From Alistipes sp. (lineage in GTDB: Bacteria; Bacteroidota; Bacteroidia; Bacteroidales; Rikenellaceae): a stretch of 5,173 nt of DNA. Under the pieces are notes generated by a model. The model made no database searches. It was not told where the DNA came from and saw only the letters and a program-made list of their open reading frames with translations. Where the stretch lies: contig JAGBWT010000163.1 of NCBI GenBank assembly GCA_017629615.1, positions 1-5,173 of the forward strand, written 5' to 3'. The position numbers and the translations under genes were made by a program. Shown in pieces: positions 1-5,173 of the stretch; the first letter of the stretch is position 1; each line of letters starts with the position of its first letter.

Positions 1-302
1 AGCAAAATGTACCTATTGTTGTTGAGAAAACGTTGCTGAAAAATAATATAGAGAAGAGCGATGTTGATTTGTTTGTTTTTCATCAGGCAAATAAATATAT
101 GCTTAATTTTTTGCGCAAAAAAATTAAAATATCTGAAGAGAGGTTTTTTGTTAATATGGCAAAAGTTGGAAATACAGTTTCTAATAGTATCCCGATTGCG
201 TTGTGTGATGCAAAAAACAAGGGCCTGTTTAAAGGTAATATATTATTGTCAGGTTTTGGAGTTGGCTATTCGTGGGGCGGAGTAGTACTTATGGTTAAAT
301 AA
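1..302 (+). CDS. 3-oxoacyl-ACP synthase III (FabH-like), C-terminal part; 5' end outside window
   Basis: The frame is open from the left edge (first full codon at position 3), so this is the last ~99 residues of a longer gene, not a short ORF starting at the TTG at 33. Ketoacyl-ACP synthase III enzymes condense an acyl-CoA (or acyl-ACP) with malonyl-ACP in the cytoplasm. The C-terminal thiolase-fold half is recognisable: FHQAN carries the catalytic His (codon 81-83), GNTVSNS the catalytic Asn (171-173), and GFGVGYSWGG is the typical terminal glycine-rich strand. His and Asn are 30 residues apart and His is 72 residues from the C-terminus, as in E. coli FabH (His244, Asn274, 317 aa). The active-site Cys lies upstream of the window. 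GC is about 33% by hand count, far below the following genes, suggesting acquired DNA. With a sugar aminotransferase following after 13 bp, a secondary paralogue in a polysaccharide/lipid locus is more likely than the housekeeping fabH; that role is inferred. Confidence 0.88.
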   Translation, partial: QNVPIVVEKTLLKNNIEKSDVDLFVFHQANKYMLNFLRKKIKISEERFFVNMAKVGNTVSNSIPIALCDAKNKGLFKGNILLSGFGVGYSWGGVVLMVK

Positions 303-315
303 CATAACATTCATT

Positions 316-1557
316 ATGCGAAATCGAATTTATCTCTGTCTGGCTCATATGTCGGGCGAAGAACAGAAATTTATACAGGAGGCATTCGACACCAATTGGG
401 TGGTGCCGCTTGGCCCTAATGTCAATGGCTTTGAGGCCGATTTGGAGGCCTTTGTGGGTGAGGGTAAGAGCGTTGTGGCTCTTTCGGCAGGTACGGCGGC
501 CGTGCATTTGGCGCTGATTGCTTGCGGTGTGCAGGCGGGCGATGAGGTTATCTGCCAGTCGTTTACCTTCTGCGCTTCGGCCAACCCGATAAAGTATCTG
601 GGTGCTACGCCTGTATTTGTCGATTCGGAGCCCGATACTTGGAATATGTCGCCCGAGTTGCTCGCCGAGGCTATCGAGGACCGTATAGCCAAGACAGGCC
701 GTAAGCCAAAGGCTATCGTTCCGGTCTATCTCTATGGTATGCCTGCAAAGTTGGACGAGATTTTGGCCGTCGCCGAGCGCTACGATATTCCGGTCATTGA
801 GGATGCGGCCGAGGGCTTTGGTTCGCGTTACGATGGTCGTGTTTGCGGCACGTTTGGTCGCTATGGCGTGTTGTCGTTCAATGGTAATAAGATGATTACC
901 ACCTCGGGCGGAGGTGCGCTTGTTTGTGCCGATGCCGAGAGTAAGCGCGAGATTATGTTCTATGCGACACAGGCGCGCGAGGCCTACCCATACTACCAGC
1001 ACGAGCATATCGGCTACAACTATCGTAGGTCGAATATCTGTGCCGGCATAGGTCGTGGTCAGATGACTATTGCCAACGACCATATCGCACATCACAAGCG
1101 TCTGCACGCACTCTATCGCGAGCTGTTGGCCGATGTCGAGGGTGTTACGTTGCACGAGAATCCGTCGTCGCGTTTCGATAGCAACTATTGGCTTTGTACA
1201 ATTTTGCTCGACGAGTCGTTGCACGTCAAAGGTGAGGAGCAAGCCTATGGCGAAGCCGTGCAGGGTGCTGTCGGTGGTGCTGCGGGCGTAACCCACGCGG
1301 CTGCATCGTTGCATACCGATTGCGAGCCAAATCGTAATGTCGAGGCTATGCGTGTTGCACTCGACGAGGCGGGCATCGAGGCTCGTCCGTTGTGGAAGCC
1401 TATGCACCGTCAGCCGATATATGCCGATGCTCCTGCCTATGTCAATGGTGTGAGCGAGGCGTTGTTTGCGCGTGGTATGTGTCTGCCGAGTGGCCCTTGC
1501 GTTACCGAGGAGGATGTGCGCTATATCGTAGAGCAGATTAAGGCCAATATTATTTAG
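316..1557 (+). CDS. DegT/DnrJ/EryC1/StrS-family PLP-dependent sugar aminotransferase
   Basis: This 413-residue cytosolic fold-type I aminotransferase probably transfers an amino group from glutamate to a keto nucleotide sugar, giving an amino sugar for surface polysaccharide or glycan synthesis. Visible motifs in order: NWVVPLGPNVNGFE (28-40), SAGTAAVHLAL (57-67; Gly59-Thr60 at the phosphate site), IEDAAEGFGS (161-170; Asp163 contacts the PLP ring nitrogen), SFNGNK (187-192; Lys192 forms the Schiff base), GYNYRRSN (233-240) and RPLWKPMHRQP (357-367), which resembles the PglE/bacillosamine-type branch. The exact substrate cannot be read from sequence. The protein is longer than the usual 370-390 aa because of a Gly/Ala-rich stretch around 301-342. 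The ATG at 316 is preferred because the family's N-terminal sequence follows at once; there is no Shine-Dalgarno, only an AT-rich leader. It lies 13 bp after the FabH-like gene, so co-transcription is likely, but its GC is above 50%, unlike that neighbour. Confidence 0.92.
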   Translation: MRNRIYLCLAHMSGEEQKFIQEAFDTNWVVPLGPNVNGFEADLEAFVGEGKSVVALSAGTAAVHLALIACGVQAGDEVICQSFTFCASANPIKYLGATPVFVDSEPDTWNMSPELLAEAIEDRIAKTGRKPKAIVPVYLYGMPAKLDEILAVAERYDIPVIEDAAEGFGSRYDGRVCGTFGRYGVLSFNGNKMITTSGGGALVCADAESKREIMFYATQAREAYPYYQHEHIGYNYRRSNICAGIGRGQMTIANDHIAHHKRLHALYRELLADVEGVTLHENPSSRFDSNYWLCTILLDESLHVKGEEQAYGEAVQGAVGGAAGVTHAAASLHTDCEPNRNVEAMRVALDEAGIEARPLWKPMHRQPIYADAPAYVNGVSEALFARGMCLPSGPCVTEEDVRYIVEQIKANII

Positions 1558-1615
1558 GAGCCTATATACGTAATAACACGACATCAACCCTTTACCGCTG
1601 ATGGAGGTCGTTGCT

Positions 1616-1632
1616 CGCGGCTGGAAGCCGCG
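1616..1632. repeat. Perfect GC-rich hairpin, 7-bp stem
   Basis: CGCGGCT (1616-1622), loop GGA, AGCCGCG (1626-1632). The stem is perfect and very GC-rich. No T-run follows on either strand, so it is not a classical intrinsic terminator, though it could stop 3' exonucleases on the aminotransferase transcript. It forms the left inner arm of the structured intergenic element. Confidence 0.6.
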
Positions 1633-1657
1633 TATACAAGTCTGACCCTCCCCTAAA

Positions 1658-1676
1658 TCCCCTCCTCGGGAGGGGA
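1658..1676. repeat. Perfect GC-rich hairpin, 8-bp stem (TCCCCTCC / GGAGGGGA)
   Basis: TCCCCTCC (1658-1665), loop TCG, GGAGGGGA (1669-1676). It sits in a C-rich/G-rich context (CCCTCCCCTAAATCCCCTCC) that resembles intergenic repeats I associate with Bacteroidetes genomes, which are often mis-called as tiny proteins; that likeness is from memory, not a search. No T-run follows, so termination is uncertain. Confidence 0.6.
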
Positions 1677-1690
1677 CTTGGTCGCTTCGC

Positions 1691-1724
1691 TCCGAAAAGT
1701 GGTAAAATCCGAAAAGCGGTAAAA
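1691..1724. repeat. Tandem direct repeat, 2 x 17 bp
   Basis: TCCGAAAAGTGGTAAAA (1691-1707) is followed immediately by TCCGAAAAGCGGTAAAA (1708-1724), differing at one position (T/C). The AGCGGTAAA part of the second copy is the exact complement of 1591-1599. The first copy could pair with the same segment using one G-U pair, so the two copies are alternative partners. Confidence 0.8.
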
Positions 1725-1739
1725 ATTACATTGTAATTT
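1723..1739 (-). terminator. Weak candidate terminator downstream of queG (AT dyad followed by T-run)
   Basis: AAATTACA (1723-1730) and TGTAATTT (1732-1739) form an 8-bp dyad around a single base, so an RNA hairpin would have to open its innermost pairs. Read on the minus strand, the dyad begins 15 bp after the queG stop codon and ends in a run of five T, in the right place for an intrinsic terminator. The stem is AT-only apart from one pair, so it is weak. The right arm overlaps the outer inverted repeat of the structured element. Confidence 0.35.
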
Positions 1740-1754
1740 CGTATATAAAACCTA

Positions 1755-2660
1755 TTATTTAATATTTCTGACGATTCTTGCGAGTGATGAGCGCGAGAGT
1801 GGAGTAGAGGCGAAGCGGGTTTCAAACTCGGCTTCGCCTATTTTTTGCCAATCCTCGGCCGCCATTGCGACAGGGTCGAATGTGGGCGTAAATCGAGGGT
1901 TCGAGGCGAGCGGTGCGCGACGATTATAGGGGCAGCAACTCTGACACTCGTCACAACCGAATATCCAGCCGTGACAATCGGCTTGTGTGCAGCCCTCCTC
2001 TTCGCGCTCGATGGTAAGGCGCGATATGCAGCGTCGGGTGTCGATATGGTGGTCTATGATTGCTCCATTGGGGCAAGCCTCGATGCAACGTCGGCACTCC
2101 CCACAGCCTATGCCCGAGAGAGGGGCATCGTATGAGTTGCACTCCTGGTCGATAACCAACTCTCCCAAGAGGACGAATGTGCCGAACGAGGGCGTCACGA
2201 GCAACGATTGTCGGCCAATCCACCCCAACCCGGCCTCGACTGCATAACGCTTCTCGAAGAGTGGGGCAGAGTCGGTGAAGGCTCGCCCTTTGAGTGATGG
2301 GTAGTCGGCTCGCAGGCGGTCAAACATATCGCCAAGCATCGACTTTATGGTTGTGTGGTAATCGGTTGTGCAGGCGTATGATGCAATCTTTGCTCGATGA
2401 CCTTGCGGGTAACCTTCGCTGATGTGATTTTTGTATGTAATGCCACAGACGATAACGCTCTTCGCGCCCTCGACCAATCGGGTTACGTCGCCACGCTTCT
2501 CGACGTTGCGCGAAAGATAGCCGAGTGACGAGGCATAGCCGTCGTCAATCCACCTCCGCAGAAACTGCTCATCGTCGTCGAGTGGGCGAGGACGAGCCAC
2601 TCCGCACAGGTCGAATCCAACCTGTGAGGCGATGCTTTTTATGTTGGCTAAATCGAGCAA
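1755..2660 (-). CDS. queG: Epoxyqueuosine reductase QueG
   Basis: QueG is a cytosolic cobalamin- and iron-sulfur-dependent enzyme that reduces epoxyqueuosine to queuosine at the wobble base of tRNAs for Tyr, His, Asn and Asp. Numbering from the chosen start (301 aa): GFDLCGVA (15-22) near the N-terminus; DSAPLFEKRYAVEAGLGWIG (130-149), whose Asp130 fits the catalytic Asp of the family; a ferredoxin-type CGECRRCIEACP (Cys186, 189, 192, 196); and a second cluster set with Cys211 and CDECQSCCP (Cys236, 239, 242, 243). The length fits the short QueG form without C-terminal HEAT repeats. Start choice: there is no in-frame ATG near the 5' end. A TTG at 2660 gives a family-like N-terminus and lies 17 bp downstream of a -7 promoter box. 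A TTG at 2699 would add 13 residues (314 aa) but would place that promoter inside the gene. The gene stands alone, divergent from the acyl-CoA ligase and convergent with the aminotransferase. Confidence 0.93.
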   Translation of the reverse strand: MLDLANIKSIASQVGFDLCGVARPRPLDDDEQFLRRWIDDGYASSLGYLSRNVEKRGDVTRLVEGAKSVIVCGITYKNHISEGYPQGHRAKIASYACTTDYHTTIKSMLGDMFDRLRADYPSLKGRAFTDSAPLFEKRYAVEAGLGWIGRQSLLVTPSFGTFVLLGELVIDQECNSYDAPLSGIGCGECRRCIEACPNGAIIDHHIDTRRCISRLTIEREEEGCTQADCHGWIFGCDECQSCCPYNRRAPLASNPRFTPTFDPVAMAAEDWQKIGEAEFETRFASTPLSRSSLARIVRNIK

Positions 2661-2677
2661 AGGTTCTATTTTTATGT

Positions 2678-2685
2678 CAAAAGTA
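2678..2685 (-). promoter_or_regulatory. Candidate Bacteroidetes -7 promoter box (TACTTTTG) for queG
   Basis: The minus strand reads TACTTTTG, an exact match to the Bacteroidetes TAnnTTTG consensus, and it is the only such match on this strand upstream of queG in the intergenic region. No good TTTG -33 element lies 19-21 bp upstream. With transcription beginning a few bases downstream, the leader to the TTG at 2660 would be only about ten bases. Confidence 0.5.
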
Positions 2686-2707
2686 GCGTATTTCGGCAAA
2701 AAAACCT

Positions 2708-2715
2708 TATTTTTG
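2708..2715 (+). promoter_or_regulatory. Candidate Bacteroidetes -7 promoter box (TATTTTTG) for the acyl-CoA ligase
   Basis: TATTTTTG matches TAnnTTTG exactly and lies 77 bp before the ATG at 2793, giving a predicted leader of roughly 70 bases. A clear -33 TTTG is not visible at the expected distance. The region that would hold it overlaps the opposing queG promoter box. Confidence 0.55.
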
Positions 2716-2792
2716 CAAGTAATTGTGGTAGTGTTTTTTCGTGAGAACGGGAGTCGCTATGCGCAAGTGGTTATAACTTAAATATTTACGCA

Positions 2793-4454
2793 ATGAAATT
2801 AAACACATTGTACGAGGTGCTCCAAAATAGTGTCAAGGAGTTTGCCAATCGTATAGCATTTTCGCAGTGGAGAGGTGCCGAAGTCTCTTACGAAGAGGTC
2901 GGAAGCAGAGTGGAGAAGATTCAAGAAATGCTCGTTGATGCAGATATTCAGCCGGGTGATAGAATCGCAATTCTCAGTAGTAGTGTACCAAATTGGGGTG
3001 TAGCCTATTTTGCCATCACCTCGGCAGGTTACGTTGTTGTGCCGATTATGCCCGACTTTACGTCGGAGGATGTCGACCGTATTGTAGAACACTCCGAGTC
3101 GAAGGCTCTCTTTGTTTCGGATAAACTCTTTTCAAAGGTTTCGAAAAAGACGGCCGAGCGCCTCAATATCGTAGTCCGCACCAAAAATCTCGGTGTCATT
3201 TCGCAGAATGTCAAGGGTGGCAATGGTCAGAAGCGTATTCCGCAGAGCGACGATTTGGCCGCGATTATCTACACTTCGGGTACGACGTCGCAACCAAAGG
3301 GTGTAATGCTTACCCACTACAACCTTTGCTCGCAGCTTGCGATGATTGATAAGCTCTATATGGTCTATAAGGAGGACGTTTTCCTCTCGGTGTTGCCTTT
3401 GGCTCATACATACGAATGTACCATCGGCCTGATTTTGGCCTTCTATCACGGAGCGCACGTTGTCTATCTCGATAAGGCTCCAACGGTGTCGGTTCTTTTG
3501 CCTGCATTGCGCGAGGTACGACCAACGATTATGCTCACCGTGCCGCTGATTATCGAGAAGATATACCGAGGCGCTGTGCTTAAAAAGTTTACGTCGAACG
3601 CCCTTATGGCTTCGCTCTATAAGGTTGGATTTATCCGTCGTATGTTGCACCGTATGGCAGGTAAGAAACTTAAAAAGACCTTTGGTGGCCGAGTTCGTTT
3701 CTTTGGCATCGGCGGTGCGAAGCTCGATTCTACGGTTGAGCAGTTCTTGCTCGAAGCCAAGTTCATCTACGATATCGGTTATGGTTTGACCGAGACTGCT
3801 CCGCTGTTGGCAGGTGCTGTCGATGGAATGTTGCGTCTTGGTTCGACAGGTCCGCTGCTCGAAGGTGTTGAGGGCCGTATCGAGAATCCTAATGCCGAGG
3901 GTATTGGCGAGTTGGTCGTAAAGAGCCCGAGCCAGATGCTTGGTTACTATAAAAACGAGGAGGCTACGCGCGAAGTCTTTACCGAAGATGGCTGGTTCCG
4001 TACGGGCGACCTTGCTTGTTTCGATAAAGATGGTTGGCTCTATATCAAGGGTCGTTTGAAGAATATGATTCTTGGCCCAAGTGGTGAGAATATCTATCCC
4101 GAGGATATTGAGAGCGTACTTAATCAACACGTCTTTATCTCCGAGTCGCTTGTGACCGAGCAGGAGGGCCACCTTGTGGCGCTGGTCTATTTCGATAAGG
4201 AGGCTTTGGAGGCTCGCTACGCCGAACTTGTCGATTCGTGGCATCAGAAAAAGTCGGAGTGGGAGAAATTCCGCGACGAGATGATGAAAGATATCAAGGA
4301 GTACGTCAATGCACGAGTAAACCGCAACTCTCGTATTGCAGAGGTTGTCGAGGAGGAGCAGGAGTTTGTCAAGACTCCGTCGAAGAAGATTCGTCGCTTC
4401 CTCTACGACAAGCGCGTACCACAAACGTCTGCCGATACCAAGACAAAGAAGTAG
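2793..4454 (+). CDS. Long-chain fatty acid-CoA ligase (AMP-forming), FadD-like
   Basis: This 553-residue ANL-superfamily enzyme activates a fatty acid with ATP to an acyl-adenylate and transfers it to CoA, at the cytosol/inner-membrane face. Motifs in order: P-loop YTSGTTSQPKG (160-170), LPLAHTYE (201-208), GYGLTET (329-335; adenine/acyl-adenylate site), GWFRTGD (400-406; Asp406 binds the ribose hydroxyls), the hinge region YIKGRLKNMI (417-426) and a C-terminal KTPSKKIRR (527-535), whose Lys532 fits the adenylation lysine. Residues 470-515 are a charged, helical-looking insertion in the C-terminal domain, and the protein ends in a Lys/Thr-rich tail. The order and the GRLKNMI hinge point to a long-chain acyl-CoA ligase rather than acetyl-CoA synthetase; chain length preference is not readable. 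The ATG at 2793 gives the expected N-terminus (LYEVLQNSVKEFANRIAF). It has its own candidate promoter and a strong terminator, so it is probably monocistronic. Confidence 0.93.
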   Translation: MKLNTLYEVLQNSVKEFANRIAFSQWRGAEVSYEEVGSRVEKIQEMLVDADIQPGDRIAILSSSVPNWGVAYFAITSAGYVVVPIMPDFTSEDVDRIVEHSESKALFVSDKLFSKVSKKTAERLNIVVRTKNLGVISQNVKGGNGQKRIPQSDDLAAIIYTSGTTSQPKGVMLTHYNLCSQLAMIDKLYMVYKEDVFLSVLPLAHTYECTIGLILAFYHGAHVVYLDKAPTVSVLLPALREVRPTIMLTVPLIIEKIYRGAVLKKFTSNALMASLYKVGFIRRMLHRMAGKKLKKTFGGRVRFFGIGGAKLDSTVEQFLLEAKFIYDIGYGLTETAPLLAGAVDGMLRLGSTGPLLEGVEGRIENPNAEGIGELVVKSPSQMLGYYKNEEATREVFTEDGWFRTGDLACFDKDGWLYIKGRLKNMILGPSGENIYPEDIESVLNQHVFISESLVTEQEGHLVALVYFDKEALEARYAELVDSWHQKKSEWEKFRDEMMKDIKEYVNARVNRNSRIAEVVEEEQEFVKTPSKKIRRFLYDKRVPQTSADTKTKK

Positions 4455-4465
4455 TTGTCGGCGAT

Positions 4466-4509
4466 AAAAATATAAGGGGTTGCAACTTTTTGCAACCCCT
4501 TATATTTTT
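4466..4509. terminator. Bidirectional intrinsic terminator between convergent genes
   Basis: A perfect 20-bp inverted repeat (4466-4485 and 4490-4509) surrounds the loop CTTT. The core is AAGGGGTTGCAA / TTGCAACCCCTT, flanked by A-rich then T-rich ends, so each strand's transcript ends in a stem followed by a U-run. It begins 11 bp after the acyl-CoA ligase stop and ends 9 bp from the rpoD stop, and should serve both genes. Confidence 0.93.
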
Positions 4510-4518
4510 GTATACCTA

Positions 4519-5173
4519 TTATCCGAGATACGATTTCAGCAACTTGCTCTTCGACGAGTGGCGCAAGCGACGGATAGCCTTCTCCTTGATTTGACGAACG
4601 CGCTCGCGTGTAAGGTCGAACTTCTCGCCAATCTCTTCGAGGGTCATCTCCGAGCAACCAATGCCGAAGAAGTAGCGGATAATATCGCGCTCTCGCTCCG
4701 TCAGAGTCTCCAATGCGCGGTCTACCTCGGTAGCCAACGACTCGTTGATAAGTCCGCGATCGGCATTCGGCGAGTCGTGATTTACCAACACATCGAGCAA
4801 CGAGTTGTCCTCGCCATCTGCAAATGGTGCATCAACCGAGATATGACGACCTGCAACACGCAGTGTGTCGGTAACTTTCTCGCGCGGCAACTCCAACTCG
4901 GCTGCCAACTCCTCTGGTGATGGAGTGCGCTCGTGCTCCTGCTCGAAACGGGCAAAGGCCTTGTTAATCTTGTTGAGCGAGCCTACCTGATTGAGTGGAA
5001 GACGAACAATACGCGACTGCTCGGCAAGAGCCTGCAAAATCGACTGACGAATCCACCATACAGCATAAGAGAAAAACTTAAAACCTCGTGTTTCATCGAA
5101 CTTCTCAGCCGACATAATCAAGCCAAGGTTGCCCTCGTTGATAAGGTCGGGAAGGCTCAAACCCTGATTTTGG
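4519..5173 (-). CDS. rpoD: RNA polymerase primary sigma factor RpoD, C-terminal ~217 residues; 5' end outside window
   Basis: RpoD directs RNA polymerase to housekeeping promoters. The frame stays open to the right edge, preceded there by QNQG just before the TTG-coded Leu at 5158-5160, so that TTG is internal. In order, the visible part shows [14 protein letters not shown] (region 2.2), the -10 recognition/melting segment [20 protein letters not shown] (2.3-2.4), region 3 with [17 protein letters not shown] and [12 protein letters not shown], then [20 protein letters not shown], the region 4.1 [14 protein letters not shown], and the region 4.2 helix-turn-helix [20 protein letters not shown], ending SKLLKSYLG. 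This matches the short Bacteroidetes sigma-A of about 286 aa, so about 70 N-terminal residues are missing. It fits the TAnnTTTG promoters seen in this window. It is convergent with the acyl-CoA ligase and shares its terminator. Confidence 0.96.
   Translation of the reverse strand, partial: QNQGLSLPDLINEGNLGLIMSAEKFDETRGFKFFSYAVWWIRQSILQALAEQSRIVRLPLNQVGSLNKINKAFARFEQEHERTPSPEELAAELELPREKVTDTLRVAGRHISVDAPFADGEDNSLLDVLVNHDSPNADRGLINESLATEVDRALETLTERERDIIRYFFGIGCSEMTLEEIGEKFDLTRERVRQIKEKAIRRLRHSSKSKLLKSYLG

Larger units (their letters stand above)
1563..1747. repeat. Structured intergenic element with nested inverted repeats (possible MITE/REP-like repeat or structured 3' end)
   Basis: The 197-bp space between two convergent genes is almost filled by a symmetric structure. 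Outer arms 1563-1578 and 1732-1747 are inverted repeats matching at 14 of 16 positions (both begin TATATACG when read inward). Inside, TTTACCGCT (1591-1599) is perfectly complementary to AGCGGTAAA (1715-1723). Two perfect hairpins (1616-1632 and 1658-1676) lie within that. The outer arms begin 5 bp after the aminotransferase stop and end 7 bp before the queG stop. CCTAT occurs at both edges (1561-1565 and 1751-1755), a possible but weak target duplication. No coding capacity is credible. It may be a small non-autonomous mobile repeat, a REP-like repeat, or a structured end for one or both transcripts; copy number in the genome would decide. Confidence 0.5.

Noticed and set aside
33..302. Separate short gene starting at TTG 33
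   Set aside because: The same frame is open upstream to the window edge and the sequence is the C-terminus of a KASIII enzyme, so it is a truncated view of a longer gene.
295..1587. Long open frame on the minus strand opposite the aminotransferase (430 codons)
   Set aside because: It is antisense to a clearly recognisable DegT-family gene, its product resembles no family I know, and the bias against stop codons follows from the codon usage of the real gene.
1691..1724. CRISPR-like repeat
   Set aside because: There are only two adjacent 17-bp units with no spacer and no cas genes; it is a tandem duplication.
1592..1825. Small minus-strand frame encoding a peptide with SPLPRRGFRGG
   Set aside because: It overlaps the end of queG and translates through the hairpins and tandem repeat. 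Such Pro/Arg/Gly-rich peptides are typical false calls over GC-rich intergenic repeats.
2731..2792. Riboswitch or attenuator in the acyl-CoA ligase leader
   Set aside because: Only a short palindrome (GTTATAAC) was found; there is no strong hairpin with a T-run and no recognisable riboswitch core.
3132..4424. Long open frame on the minus strand opposite the acyl-CoA ligase (430 codons)
   Set aside because: It is a shadow of a strongly supported ANL-family gene and no family motif is visible. Its matching length with the other shadow frame appears coincidental.
4480..4920. Plus-strand frame of 146 codons opposite rpoD
   Set aside because: It starts inside the terminator and is antisense to conserved rpoD regions 3 and 4.

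Overview
The window looks like chromosomal DNA of a Bacteroidales bacterium; a Rikenellaceae/Alistipes-like member is a guess from base composition only. Three things support this. The partial RpoD at the right end has the compact layout and wording of the Bacteroidetes primary sigma factor. The intergenic region at 2700-2792 carries matches to the Bacteroidetes -7 promoter box TAnnTTTG. No visible start codon has a convincing Shine-Dalgarno sequence.

Layout, left to right. (1) 1-302(+): the 3' end of an AT-rich (about 33% GC) ketoacyl-ACP synthase III (FabH-like) gene. (2) 316-1557(+): a DegT/DnrJ/EryC1/StrS-family sugar aminotransferase, 13 bp downstream and probably in the same transcript. 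Together they look like the downstream edge of a surface-polysaccharide or O-antigen-type cluster, with a sharp composition change between them. (3) 1558-1754: a convergent intergenic region almost filled by nested inverted repeats, two perfect GC-rich hairpins and a 17-bp tandem repeat. (4) 1755-2660(-): queG, epoxyqueuosine reductase, the last step of queuosine tRNA modification. (5) about 2661-2792: a divergent promoter region with one -7 box on each strand. (6) 2793-4454(+): a long-chain fatty acid-CoA ligase (AMP-forming). (7) 4466-4509: a strong, symmetric terminator between convergent genes. (8) 4519-5173(-): the C-terminal three quarters of rpoD.

The genes do not form a single pathway. 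The left part belongs to a polysaccharide/lipid-type biosynthetic locus. The rest is housekeeping: tRNA modification, fatty acid activation and primary transcription initiation. I found no CRISPR array, tRNA, rRNA, transposase or defence system. The least explained part is the structured intergenic element at 1563-1747, which may be a small repeat (MITE/REP-like) or a structured 3' transcript end. I do not see a convincing new multi-gene system.
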